The notes beneath the pieces were generated by a model. That model was not told the DNA's origin. It made no database searches and saw only the letters and a program-made list of their open reading frames with translations. DNA of 64,000 bases from contig NZ_QKRB01000044.1 of assembly GCF_003233845.1 (NCBI RefSeq), positions 124,001 through 188,000 on the forward strand, written 5' to 3'. Positions 1-7,679 of the stretch are shown piece by piece; positions within the stretch are counted from its first letter, which is position 1, and each line of letters begins with the position of its first letter. The position numbers and the translations under genes were made by a program. The DNA comes from Paenibacillus sambharensis (lineage in GTDB: Bacteria > Bacillota > Bacilli > Paenibacillales > Paenibacillaceae).

Positions 1-2
1 GC

Positions 3-644
3 ATTAACCGGATACACGGGATTACGAAGGGGACCATTATCGTCGATAAGGTCGACGTTTCCAAGCTTAAGGGCCGCGATATCCGCAAATTCCGCCGCAG
101 AATCGGGATGATCTTCCAGTCCTTCAACCTGGTGACACGCACGAGCGTGATCAATAATGTGCTCGTTTCCTTCGTCCCGGAGCTGCCGATGTGGCGCAAG
201 CTGGCCGGTGTCTTCACGAAGCAGCAGAAGATCAAGGCGCTTGAGGCGCTTGATAAGGTAGGAATTCTGGATAAGGCATTCGTGCGGGTTGATCAGCTCT
301 CCGGCGGGCAGCAGCAGCGGGTAGCGCTGGCGCGTACGCTCGCGCAAAGCCCGGATATCATTCTTGCGGACGAGCCGATCGCTTCCCTGGACCCCGTAAC
401 CTCGCGCATTGTTATGGACGACTTCAAGAAGATCAACAAGGAAATGAATATCTCTGTCATTATGAATATTCACCATGTGGAGATTGCGCTTGAATATGCG
501 GACCGCATCATCGGCATCCGCAAGGGCGAGGTTGTGTTCGACGGACCATCCTCCAAGGTGACACAGGGTATTCTTCAAAATATCTACGGCGGCAAGTGGG
601 AAGCGGAGAAAGCGGCGATAGAGGAGCAGGCAGCCTATGTATGA
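3..644 (+). CDS. phnC: Phosphonate/phosphite ABC transporter ATP-binding subunit (5' end outside window)
   Basis: This is the nucleotide-binding subunit of a PhnCDE-type importer; it hydrolyses ATP on the cytoplasmic side to drive uptake of phosphonate or phosphite. The frame is open from base 3, so the first residues, including Walker A, lie outside the window. Visible are the Q-loop (MIFQSFNLVTR), the ABC signature LSGGQQQRVALAR, the Walker B region IILADEP and the D-loop SLDP, followed by the switch His in MNIHHVE. The stop overlaps the start of the first permease gene by 8 bases. That coupling and the PhnE-type permeases downstream support the assignment. The binding protein PhnD must lie upstream if it is present. 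Confidence 0.9.
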   Translation: MNRIHGITKGTIIVDKVDVSKLKGRDIRKFRRRIGMIFQSFNLVTRTSVINNVLVSFVPELPMWRKLAGVFTKQQKIKALEALDKVGILDKAFVRVDQLSGGQQQRVALARTLAQSPDIILADEPIASLDPVTSRIVMDDFKKINKEMNISVIMNIHHVEIALEYADRIIGIRKGEVVFDGPSSKVTQGILQNIYGGKWEAEKAAIEEQAAYV

Positions 645-1452
645 CAAGATCTTTACGCCCAAGGCAATCACACTTCCGAATGGGAAAGTCGTGCTCCAGA
701 GGCGCTCTCGCATGCCGCTTATCATCCTGATATTGGCGGTTTGCACGGCTCTGTCGGTGAGATTCACGGGATTCAGCCTTCATACACTTGTTACGAGAAT
801 GGATGAATTCTTCACCATTATCGGGCAGATGATCCCGCCCAACTGGGCGTACTTGCCCAGGATATGGGGACCTCTGCTGGACACGATCAAGATGTCGCTG
901 CTCGGTTCCATGATTGGGGCGCTGCTGGCCCTGCCTGCTGCAGTAGCGGCTGCGTCCAATATCATACAATCGAAGCTGGTGGTTGTTGTGAGCAAGACGC
1001 TGCTGAGTCTGCTGCGGACACTGCCGACGCTGGTTACTGCGCTGATTGCAACCTACGTATTCGGCCTTGGGCCCATGGCGGGTACGATTGCGATTATGCT
1101 GTTCACCATTTCCTACGTGGGCAAGCTGCTGTATGAGCAGATCGAGAATGTGGATATTGGCGCCTTTGAAGCGATGGAATCGGTTGGCATGACGAGAATT
1201 CAGGCGTTTCGTTTCGCCATATTCCCGCAGATTCTTCCAGGCTATATTTCTACGTCCCTTTATTGCTTTGAAGGAAATGTACGATATGCCGCGATTCTGG
1301 GATTTGTCGGAGCCGGCGGCATCGGCCTGGTAATCAACGAAGGACTCGGCTGGCGTGATTACCCGGCTGTCGGCATGATCATTCTGGTGCTGATCGTGAC
1401 GGTCTATCTGATCGAGAGGGTCAGCGAGCATTTCCGCAAAAAGCTTATCTAA
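637..1452 (+). CDS. phnE: Phosphonate ABC transporter permease PhnE (first copy)
   Basis: A 271-residue inner-membrane permease of the PhnE family. It has a basic N-terminus, a hydrophobic segment near residues 25-45, four or five further membrane spans and the cytoplasmic coupling loop EAMESVGMTRIQAFRFAIFPQ, the EAA-type loop that docks on the ATPase. The C-terminal FVGAGGIGL motif is typical of PhnE. It starts inside phnC and is followed 16 bases later by a second PhnE, so the two probably form a heterodimeric channel. Which phosphorus compound is carried cannot be read from the sequence. Confidence 0.9.
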   Translation: MYDKIFTPKAITLPNGKVVLQRRSRMPLIILILAVCTALSVRFTGFSLHTLVTRMDEFFTIIGQMIPPNWAYLPRIWGPLLDTIKMSLLGSMIGALLALPAAVAAASNIIQSKLVVVVSKTLLSLLRTLPTLVTALIATYVFGLGPMAGTIAIMLFTISYVGKLLYEQIENVDIGAFEAMESVGMTRIQAFRFAIFPQILPGYISTSLYCFEGNVRYAAILGFVGAGGIGLVINEGLGWRDYPAVGMIILVLIVTVYLIERVSEHFRKKLI

Positions 1453-1468
1453 GGGAGACTTCAGGCCT

Positions 1469-2275
1469 ATGAATCATATTGAAAAACAACTGCAAGCAGC
1501 GCCTCAGAGCCGCTTATACGTAACGGTTATAGCAACAATCATCGCGGCCTTATTCGCGTGGTCGTTAACAGCGGTCAACTTCAGTGATATTCAGCAGGGC
1601 GGACTCGCCATCGCCAAGAACATTCTGTACGGGCTGACACATCCGAATACGGATCTGTTGTTCAACTTATCGAAGCAGAGTGTGCTGTACCTGCTGGTGG
1701 AGACAATAGCAATCGCGTTTCTCGGAACAATCGTTGGGGCCATTCTGGCTGTTCCGCTCGCCTTCCTGGCAGCTTCTAACATCGTACCAGGGCCGGTTGC
1801 CTGGGTGACGAGGCTGCTGCTTATTATCATCCGGACCATTCCGGCGCTTGTATACGGCCTGTTATTTATCCGGGTGACGGGTCTTGGGGCGTTCGCTGGC
1901 GTATTGACGGTGGGACTGACTTCCATCGGGATGCTGGCCAAGCTGTATGTGGATGCCATTGAGGAATTGGATACGCGTGTTCTGGAATCGATGACATCGG
2001 TTGGCTGCACGACCTTTGAGAAAATCCGGTTCGGCATCGTTCCGCAGCTCTTGTCCAGCTTTATGTCGGTCGTCATATACCGCTTCGATATGAACATGCG
2101 CGAGGCATCCATTCTGGGTCTCGTTGGTGCCGGCGGTATCGGTGCGCCGCTGATCTTCGCCATGCGGAGCTACAAATGGGACGAAGTCGGCTCGATTCTA
2201 ATTGGCTTGGTCGTGCTGATTCTAATCATCGAATTTGTGTCGAACAAGCTGCGGGCAAAGCTGGTTAGAGGGTAA
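1469..2275 (+). CDS. phnE: Phosphonate ABC transporter permease PhnE (second copy)
   Basis: A 268-residue paralogue of the preceding permease with the same architecture. It has an N-terminal membrane anchor, the coupling loop LESMTSVGCTTFEKIRFGIVPQ and the conserved GLVGAGGIGAP motif. A GGGAGA ribosome site lies just upstream. It is the last gene of the operon, because a hairpin with a T-rich tail follows within 80 bases. Tandem phnE genes are common in Firmicutes and actinobacterial phn transporters. No C-P lyase genes are visible in the window. Confidence 0.9.
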   Translation: MNHIEKQLQAAPQSRLYVTVIATIIAALFAWSLTAVNFSDIQQGGLAIAKNILYGLTHPNTDLLFNLSKQSVLYLLVETIAIAFLGTIVGAILAVPLAFLAASNIVPGPVAWVTRLLLIIIRTIPALVYGLLFIRVTGLGAFAGVLTVGLTSIGMLAKLYVDAIEELDTRVLESMTSVGCTTFEKIRFGIVPQLLSSFMSVVIYRFDMNMREASILGLVGAGGIGAPLIFAMRSYKWDEVGSILIGLVVLILIIEFVSNKLRAKLVRG

Positions 2276-2305
2276 TCGAAGTATGCAGCCTATCACATTT
2301 GCCAT

Positions 2306-2351
2306 AACGGCCGGTCCAGGACAAGTCTGGAGCGGCCGTTCCTTTTATTTT
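2306..2351 (+). terminator. Rho-independent terminator of the phn operon
   Basis: Arms AACGGCCG (2306-2313) and CGGCCGTT (2333-2340) form an 8-bp GC-rich stem with a 19-base loop, followed by CCTTTTATTTT. Confidence 0.7.
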
Positions 2352-2551
2352 GCGTACTGATCAGATATCGGCTGTGCCCGTTACCCGTTCTGCTCCAGGA
2401 CTGCTCGCGCGGTTGAACGGGCATCTGCCGCTGGGCAAAGCAGGAAATGGCAGGGAAGCGTCGAAGTTGGGTGAAGCTGGACAGGCTTCAAGCACGCAGC
2501 AGTGGCTGAGGTTGTAAATGAGTGTAATTATCGTGCAAACGGGGGAGAAGC

Positions 2552-3202
2552 ATGCCGGATTCAAAGACGATTTTATTCATAGGAGATTCGATTACGGACG
2601 GGGCGCGAGGCAGAACAGACGATCCCAATCATATTTTGGGCCACGGATATGTCTTCATGATTGCGGGGAGGCTTGGCCTTGAGCTTGGCGGTGGAAGCCC
2701 GCAGGTTGTGAACCGCGGGATCAGCGGAGACCGCGTATCGGATTTGTATGCCAGATGGAACGAAGATGCAATCAGCGTGGGTCCGGATATTTTAAGTATT
2801 CTAGTTGGCGTCAATGATGCCTGGGCGTGGGCACATGGAGACCCGCGGGGAGCGACGGATCGTTTCGGAAGAGCCTACAGCCATATCCTCGAAGAGACGA
2901 GAGAGGTCCTTCCAGATACACGGATTGTATTGTGCGAGCCTTTCATATTGAAGGCAGGAACTCTCGTTGAGAACTGGCCGAAGTGGGAGAGCCGGATAAA
3001 GCAGTACCAGGATGAAGTCAGGGAGCTTGCCGGCAGGTACGGCTGTTTGTTTGTGCCGTTCCAGGAGCTGTTCGATGAGGCATGCCGCCGGGCGCCTGCG
3101 GACTATTGGCTGTGGGACGGCGTTCACCCGACTGCGGCCGGTCACGAGCTGATTGCACGGCAGTGGCTGAGTGTTGTGCTGGATAATTTGAATTCAGAAT
3201 GA
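2552..3202 (+). CDS. SGNH/GDSL-family esterase or lipase
   Basis: A 216-residue SGNH hydrolase. The four blocks are visible: FIGDSITDG with the nucleophile Ser near residue 12, NRGISGD with the block II Gly, GVNDAW with the block III Asn, and WDGVHPT with the Asp-x-x-His of block V. There is no signal peptide, so it should act in the cytoplasm, probably as an esterase or deacetylase of sugars or lipids; the substrate is unknown. A GGGGGAG ribosome site lies 6-7 bases before the ATG. The VOC gene follows after 9 bases and may be co-transcribed. Confidence 0.88.
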   Translation: MPDSKTILFIGDSITDGARGRTDDPNHILGHGYVFMIAGRLGLELGGGSPQVVNRGISGDRVSDLYARWNEDAISVGPDILSILVGVNDAWAWAHGDPRGATDRFGRAYSHILEETREVLPDTRIVLCEPFILKAGTLVENWPKWESRIKQYQDEVRELAGRYGCLFVPFQELFDEACRRAPADYWLWDGVHPTAAGHELIARQWLSVVLDNLNSE

Positions 3203-3211
3203 GGTGCTGGG

Positions 3212-3970
3212 GTGAAAATCGATCATTTGGTTGTAAATGTCGACCGTGAAATACAAGAGAGCAAGAGTGAGACGGAGAGGTTTCACGCAATGGGACTTCC
3301 GTACAACCCCAAGTGGGGCAAGGGGACGAGAGGCTTTAAAGTATCTAACGTGTGGATCGGCAAGGAGTATTTTGAGTTTGTACGGATCAAAAGGCGGGAT
3401 GGGGGAGGTTGGGTAGAGAACTGGACCGAACAATATGTGCAAGGCCATAGAGGACTGATCGGTTTTGCTCTTGAGGTCGACGATATCGAAGCCGTTTACA
3501 GGGAGCTTAAAGACAGAGGAGTTGATATTACAAACCCGGAGCCGCTCAGGTTCCGCTGGTTTTTTAATCTCCTTACGAGAACGATGCCTTGGCGTAATGC
3601 TTTTTTGCCCGGATTGAAAGGTGTGCCGTTTCAATTTTTCTTGCAGCAGATGAATGATGAGAAAGCAAGGTCATTCATGGAACAATATATGGTCCCAAAC
3701 AGCAAGGAGAATAACATTCATGGCATTTCGGAGGTTGTTATCTACGGCCAGCTGACACAGTCAGACCTTAATTTGCTCCATGCATTGTTTAGGGACTGCG
3801 AAGAACAGGAGGGAAGTTTCATCGTCCGGCTGGACAATCAGATGATCCGTTTTGTTTCTTCGCCGACCTATTATGTAGAAGTCCTGTTGGACTGCGGCAA
3901 CATGGACTATCAGAGCGGGCAAGTAGCCCTGAAGAATCTGGTGATTCGCAATACGCAACGCGATATATGA
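3212..3970 (+). CDS. VOC (glyoxalase-like) family protein
   Basis: A 252-residue protein starting at GTG. The N-terminal half shows the vicinal-oxygen-chelate pattern: MKIDHLVVNV opens the first strand with a possible metal-ligand His, and GLIGFALEVDDIEAVYRELKDRG is the typical beta-alpha unit of the fold. A second, weaker repeat begins at HGISEVVIYG (about residue 171). Such proteins include lyases, dioxygenases and binding proteins. Key Glu ligands cannot be assigned, so no reaction is proposed. The gene lies directly behind the SGNH hydrolase. Confidence 0.75.
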   Translation: MKIDHLVVNVDREIQESKSETERFHAMGLPYNPKWGKGTRGFKVSNVWIGKEYFEFVRIKRRDGGGWVENWTEQYVQGHRGLIGFALEVDDIEAVYRELKDRGVDITNPEPLRFRWFFNLLTRTMPWRNAFLPGLKGVPFQFFLQQMNDEKARSFMEQYMVPNSKENNIHGISEVVIYGQLTQSDLNLLHALFRDCEEQEGSFIVRLDNQMIRFVSSPTYYVEVLLDCGNMDYQSGQVALKNLVIRNTQRDI

Positions 3971-4030
3971 AAAGTGAAGCCGCCCGCAATCAGACTTGCG
4001 TATGACTATAGAGGCAAGGAGAGGATCCCT

Positions 4031-4900
4031 ATGCTTAATTGCAAAAAAGGCCGCTTGGCGGTTCTGATACTGGCTTCGTCGGTCATGCTGACAGCCTGTG
4101 GTGATTATGGCGGGACCGTCAGAATGACTACAACAGTTCAGGAGACAGAGACGAATCAACCAGCACCAGCCAGGCCGGACGAGAATCATAACGCTGGAAA
4201 TACGGGTGATATGATAAATTCATCCCATGCTTCAAGTGGAGGGGCAGGGGAGTCAGATGGTAACAGTCCGATCGTCTCACTGCCGGAGAAGGACGTATAT
4301 CTGTACCCGGCAGCCGAGAATACGGCCCTCCTGCAGATCGGGAATAAGCAGCAGGAGATGGACTGGATGTACAGCAACCCGAGAATGGTCATGCCTATTC
4401 TTCACATGCATGACTATGACAGGGATGGTACTGAAGAGCTGGCCGCGGTTATGCAAGTCGGTTCAGGGACGGGACTGGCGATCGATGAACTGCATATCGT
4501 GGAATATGCGGATGCGGAAGGGGAGGCGGACAAGCCCTTTATTGACCACCTCTTTCAGGAAGAAGATTACCTGGCACAGCTTCGGAGTGTGCTCCAATTT
4601 GAGACATTCGTCAGGGATGATGAGCTGTTCGGCCGAATAACGGTCGATGGCGAGCCTTACGAAGTCAGTCTGAAGACATTCGCGGAGACTTTTGGAGAAA
4701 TGAATATCCAGGAGCAGATCGGGTTTGGAGCGATTGTGTATTTCCGTCCCAAGGGTGAAGAGCTTTCACTTAGCGCTGCTGTTGGCTTGATCATCGACGG
4801 CGTAGCCGAGCCTCAGTATTTTGGGGAAGTGGAGGCTGGGGTGCAATACAGTTCAGGAGCGTTCAAGCTCAGCAAGCTTCGTTTTGAAACTCAAGAATAA
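4031..4900 (+). CDS. Putative lipoprotein of unknown function
   Basis: A 289-residue secreted lipoprotein. The ATG at 4031 is chosen because AGGAGAGG precedes it and the product begins with a lipoprotein signal: basic KKGR, a hydrophobic core, then the lipobox LTAC. An upstream GTG at 3974 in the same frame would put 19 odd residues before this signal. A Thr/Asn/Ser-rich linker of about 70 residues follows. The folded part contains HDYDRDGTEELAAV, which resembles the Asp-rich calcium-loop motif of VCBS/FG-GAP repeats. No family is recognised with confidence. Confidence 0.75.
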   Translation: MLNCKKGRLAVLILASSVMLTACGDYGGTVRMTTTVQETETNQPAPARPDENHNAGNTGDMINSSHASSGGAGESDGNSPIVSLPEKDVYLYPAAENTALLQIGNKQQEMDWMYSNPRMVMPILHMHDYDRDGTEELAAVMQVGSGTGLAIDELHIVEYADAEGEADKPFIDHLFQEEDYLAQLRSVLQFETFVRDDELFGRITVDGEPYEVSLKTFAETFGEMNIQEQIGFGAIVYFRPKGEELSLSAAVGLIIDGVAEPQYFGEVEAGVQYSSGAFKLSKLRFETQE

Positions 4901-4912
4901 ACCAGCTAAGGA

Positions 4913-4951
4913 ATGGTGCCGACTCTCTCCAACGGAGGAAGGGGGCACCAT
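4913..4951 (+). terminator. Stem-loop behind the lipoprotein gene, possible weak terminator
   Basis: Arms ATGGTGCC (4913-4920) and GGCACCAT (4944-4951), with an inner CTCC/GGAG pairing. No T-tract follows, so termination is uncertain. Confidence 0.4.
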
Positions 4952-5019
4952 CCATATCAATCAGCAATATCCGCACAATCAGAAGTTTAAAAAAAGGTAG
5001 AGAAGTTAAAACCTCATTA

Positions 5020-5033
5020 TTGAAGCGCTTTCA
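5020..5033. promoter_or_regulatory. cre-like catabolite repression site upstream of the lichenase gene
   Basis: TTGAAGCGCTTTCA matches the CcpA cre consensus TGWAANCGNTNWCA at 12 of 14 positions on either strand. It lies about 100 bases before the beta-glucanase start. CcpA control of a secreted glucanase would be expected, but this is an inference from sequence similarity. Confidence 0.5.
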
Positions 5034-5132
5034 TCGCGGAGATACAATAAATGAGAAATGAGCTGTATGAATCTAGAAAGAAAGGAGATTGCAAGCGTTT
5101 ACCAGAATGTCCAACTTATTTGGAGGTGGATG

Positions 5133-5849
5133 ATGAAGAAGAAATCGATTTTCACACTCTGTATTACCGTTTTGCTCTCAGCCGTTCTTATTACCGGCAG
5201 CGCACTGGGCGCAACTGGGATATGGGAGCCTTTCAACTATTATAATTCGGATTTGTGGGAGAAGGCCAACGGTTATTCTAACGGGAATATGTTTAACTGT
5301 ACCTGGCGGTCCAACAACGTAACGAATACAAGCGACGGGAAGATGAGGCTGGCGCTTACGAGCTCGTCGTATAACAAATTCGATTGCGGCGAGCTGCGGA
5401 GTAAGGCCAAGACAGGCTACGGTCTGTATGAGGTCAGAATGATGCCGGCCAAGAATCCAGGTATTGTATCGTCATTCTTCACCTACACGGGACCAACTGA
5501 CGGTACGCCTTGGGATGAAATTGACATTGAGTTCCTGGGCAAGGATACGACAAAGGTTCAATTTAACTACTATACCAACGGTGTCGGAGGCAATGAGAAA
5601 ATCATCGATCTTGGATTTGACGCCTCCCGGGATTATCACACTTATGCCTTTGACTGGCAGCCAAACCGCATCACATGGTATGTGGACGGTGTGGCCAGAC
5701 ACACGGCAACCACCAACATCCCGAAGAATCCCGGCAAGATTATGATGAACCTGTGGAATGGGACTGGGGTGGACAGCTGGCTTGGGTCCTACAACGGTGC
5801 CAACCCGCTGTACGCTTACTATGATTGGGTAAGATATACCAGCAGATAA
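5133..5849 (+). CDS. bglS: Secreted endo-beta-1,3-1,4-glucanase (lichenase), GH16
   Basis: This enzyme hydrolyses mixed-linkage beta-glucan (lichenan, cereal glucan) outside the cell. The 238-residue length equals classical Bacillus/Paenibacillus lichenases. Residues 1-26 are a signal peptide ending SALG-AT. The GH16 active site DEIDIEFLG supplies Glu129 (nucleophile), Asp131 and Glu133 (acid/base). Cys56 and Cys85 are placed for the family disulphide. The second of two adjacent ATGs (5133) is chosen because GGAGG lies 6 bases before it; ATG 5130 would add one Met. A cre-like site upstream suggests catabolite repression. A strong terminator follows, so the gene is monocistronic. Confidence 0.95.
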   Translation: MKKKSIFTLCITVLLSAVLITGSALGATGIWEPFNYYNSDLWEKANGYSNGNMFNCTWRSNNVTNTSDGKMRLALTSSSYNKFDCGELRSKAKTGYGLYEVRMMPAKNPGIVSSFFTYTGPTDGTPWDEIDIEFLGKDTTKVQFNYYTNGVGGNEKIIDLGFDASRDYHTYAFDWQPNRITWYVDGVARHTATTNIPKNPGKIMMNLWNGTGVDSWLGSYNGANPLYAYYDWVRYTSR

Positions 5850-5863
5850 TAGCCACACGTAAG

Positions 5864-5901
5864 AAAAAGCCGGACTGAGGTCACGCTCAGCGGCTTTTTT
5901 T
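5864..5901 (+). terminator. Rho-independent terminator of the lichenase gene
   Basis: AAAAAGCCG and CGGCTTTTTTT enclose a second short pairing CTGAG/CTCAG; the structure ends in an uninterrupted T-tract. Confidence 0.85.
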
Positions 5902-5907
5902 GCTTCT

Positions 5908-5933
5908 CGGGAACCGGTTCCCGCGTGTATAAT
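5908..5933 (+). promoter_or_regulatory. Perfect 16-bp palindrome next to a -10 element, upstream of yesM-like gene 1
   Basis: CGGGAACCGGTTCCCG (5908-5923) is a perfect palindrome. Five bases further comes TATAAT (5928-5933), 32 bases before the sensor kinase start. No good -35 is present at the normal spacing; the palindrome occupies that place. It is a plausible operator, but the regulator is unknown. Confidence 0.45.
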
Positions 5934-5965
5934 GACCCAAGGCAATAAATACGGAGCTGAAGCCA

Positions 5966-7675
5966 ATGAAGTGGAGACCCAAGATCACATTATCCATTAA
6001 ATTTTCTTTCGTGCTGTTTATTCTGCTGGGCATCGTTTTCCTGCTTAATTCAAATTCCTACAGGGTTAGTGTCCGGGTTATCGAAAAGGACGTGCAGGCT
6101 TCTTATCAGGACCAGCTTCATTTCTTCCTCTCCCAGCTCGAAAATCAGGTAGACCAGCTGGCTGCCGCCGTGCTGGAGCTGGAGGAGGACCCGGCCATGA
6201 AGCAGTACGTCAATTCAACGCTGCCAGAGGATTTATTTGACCGCAACAAGCTTAAGCTGAGCATACTGGAGAAAATCAAGCTGCAGAGCGCTTCGTCGAA
6301 CTGGCCGCTGGATATCTCCGTTTATGTGAATAAACAGAAGGAGGTCATTTCTACCCGCTCTGACATTGTATACGACGAACAGCAGGAAGAGTATGCGGCG
6401 GGCAAGGGAGAGGGCTTATGGAGCTACGAGGCCAGTGGGAAGGATGGGGGAGGCGCCTTCACAATGGTCCGGTCAGGACAGGGCTATACGATCAGGGCGC
6501 AGTTCTCTGCTGCCAATATCAAGGGAATGTTGACCAAATTCCAGCAGGATAGTCTCCGGCACACCATGCTGCTCCATCCGGATAACGGGGTCATTGGGGA
6601 AGCTGTCCCCTTGTTTAACTCCTGGCTTCAAGCGCCGGACAGGGAGCCCCTATACAAGCCAAGCAGCGAAATCCTTGAGCTGTCCGGGCAGCGGGTGCTC
6701 GTTAATACTTCGCCGGTTGCAAATCTGGGCTGGGTTATTGTGGACCTCATACCGCTGGATGAAGTTGTCCTGCCGGTAAAGGAGAGCAGGCAGTTTTTTG
6801 TCCTGGGAATTGCCGCCATGCTGATCCTCGGGCTGGTCATATCCGCGCTTATTTACCGGCAGGTCCAGTATCCGATTAATGAGCTTATCGTGAAGCTGAG
6901 AGATATTCGATCAGGCAAGTACTCATCCCGGTTAGTAACCAGGCGAAAGGATGAGTTCGAACATGTATACTCGGGCTTCAACAGCATGGCGGAACGTCTG
7001 CAAGAACTGATTGAGAAGATCTATGAGGAGAAGCTCAGGGCGAAGGAAGCGGAGCTGAAGCAGCTGCAATCTCAGATCAACCCGCATTTTCTCTACAACT
7101 GCCTGTACTATATCAAGAACATGGCCAAGCTTGGCGGAGAAGATGAAGTGATTGCCATGTCCGTTAACCTGGGTGAATATTACCGGTATATTACTCGTAT
7201 CGAGAATCCTATGGCTACCGTCAGGGAAGAAGTAAAGCTGTTGAGGAGCTATTTAAACATCCAGACCATGCGCTCAGCCCGGATGACGTATGAGGTGGAT
7301 ATAGAAGAATCTTTAATGGACCAGCAAATTCCGAGATTACTGATCCAGCCGCTTGTGGAAAACGCAATCATACATGGCATTGAGAAGAGTGAAGAAGGCG
7401 GAAGGATTGTAATTAGAGGAGAGAACATTCCAGGCGGTTTCCTGATCAGCGTGGATAACTCCGGAGAAGGTTTCCAGCATGACGAAGGGCTGGACGAGCT
7501 GCGGCTTCGGGTCAACCAGCCTCTGTCCAGTGATACAGGCTATGGACTGTGGAATATTAACCAGCGCGTGACCAGAATCTACGAGCCCGGCTCGGGGCTG
7601 GAGTTTGAGCCCTCTTCGCTTGGAGGCTTAAAGGTGTCCATTCGCTGCATTGTGAAACAACAGGAGGGTTCGTAG
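5966..7675 (+). CDS. YesM-type sensor histidine kinase (system 1)
   Basis: A 569-residue membrane sensor kinase of the HPK7/LytS-YesM class. A transmembrane helix near residues 11-27 and a second near 275-295 flank an extracellular Cache-like sensing region. A HAMP linker follows. The phospho-acceptor motif QINPHFLYN holds His374. The N-box LVENAIIHGIEK and G-boxes SVDNSGEGF and GYGLWNINQR form the HATPase. It should phosphorylate the YesN-type regulator encoded 4 bases downstream. Neighbouring glucanase and solute-binding genes suggest that it senses an extracellular glucan or oligosaccharide; the ligand is an inference. Confidence 0.93.
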   Translation: MKWRPKITLSIKFSFVLFILLGIVFLLNSNSYRVSVRVIEKDVQASYQDQLHFFLSQLENQVDQLAAAVLELEEDPAMKQYVNSTLPEDLFDRNKLKLSILEKIKLQSASSNWPLDISVYVNKQKEVISTRSDIVYDEQQEEYAAGKGEGLWSYEASGKDGGGAFTMVRSGQGYTIRAQFSAANIKGMLTKFQQDSLRHTMLLHPDNGVIGEAVPLFNSWLQAPDREPLYKPSSEILELSGQRVLVNTSPVANLGWVIVDLIPLDEVVLPVKESRQFFVLGIAAMLILGLVISALIYRQVQYPINELIVKLRDIRSGKYSSRLVTRRKDEFEHVYSGFNSMAERLQELIEKIYEEKLRAKEAELKQLQSQINPHFLYNCLYYIKNMAKLGGEDEVIAMSVNLGEYYRYITRIENPMATVREEVKLLRSYLNIQTMRSARMTYEVDIEESLMDQQIPRLLIQPLVENAIIHGIEKSEEGGRIVIRGENIPGGFLISVDNSGEGFQHDEGLDELRLRVNQPLSSDTGYGLWNINQRVTRIYEPGSGLEFEPSSLGGLKVSIRCIVKQQEGS

Positions 7676-7679
7676 AGCT

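Noticed and set aside
508-1431. 307-residue minus-strand open frame
   Set aside because: Antisense to phnC and phnE; His/Arg-rich low-quality sequence without a recognisable fold.
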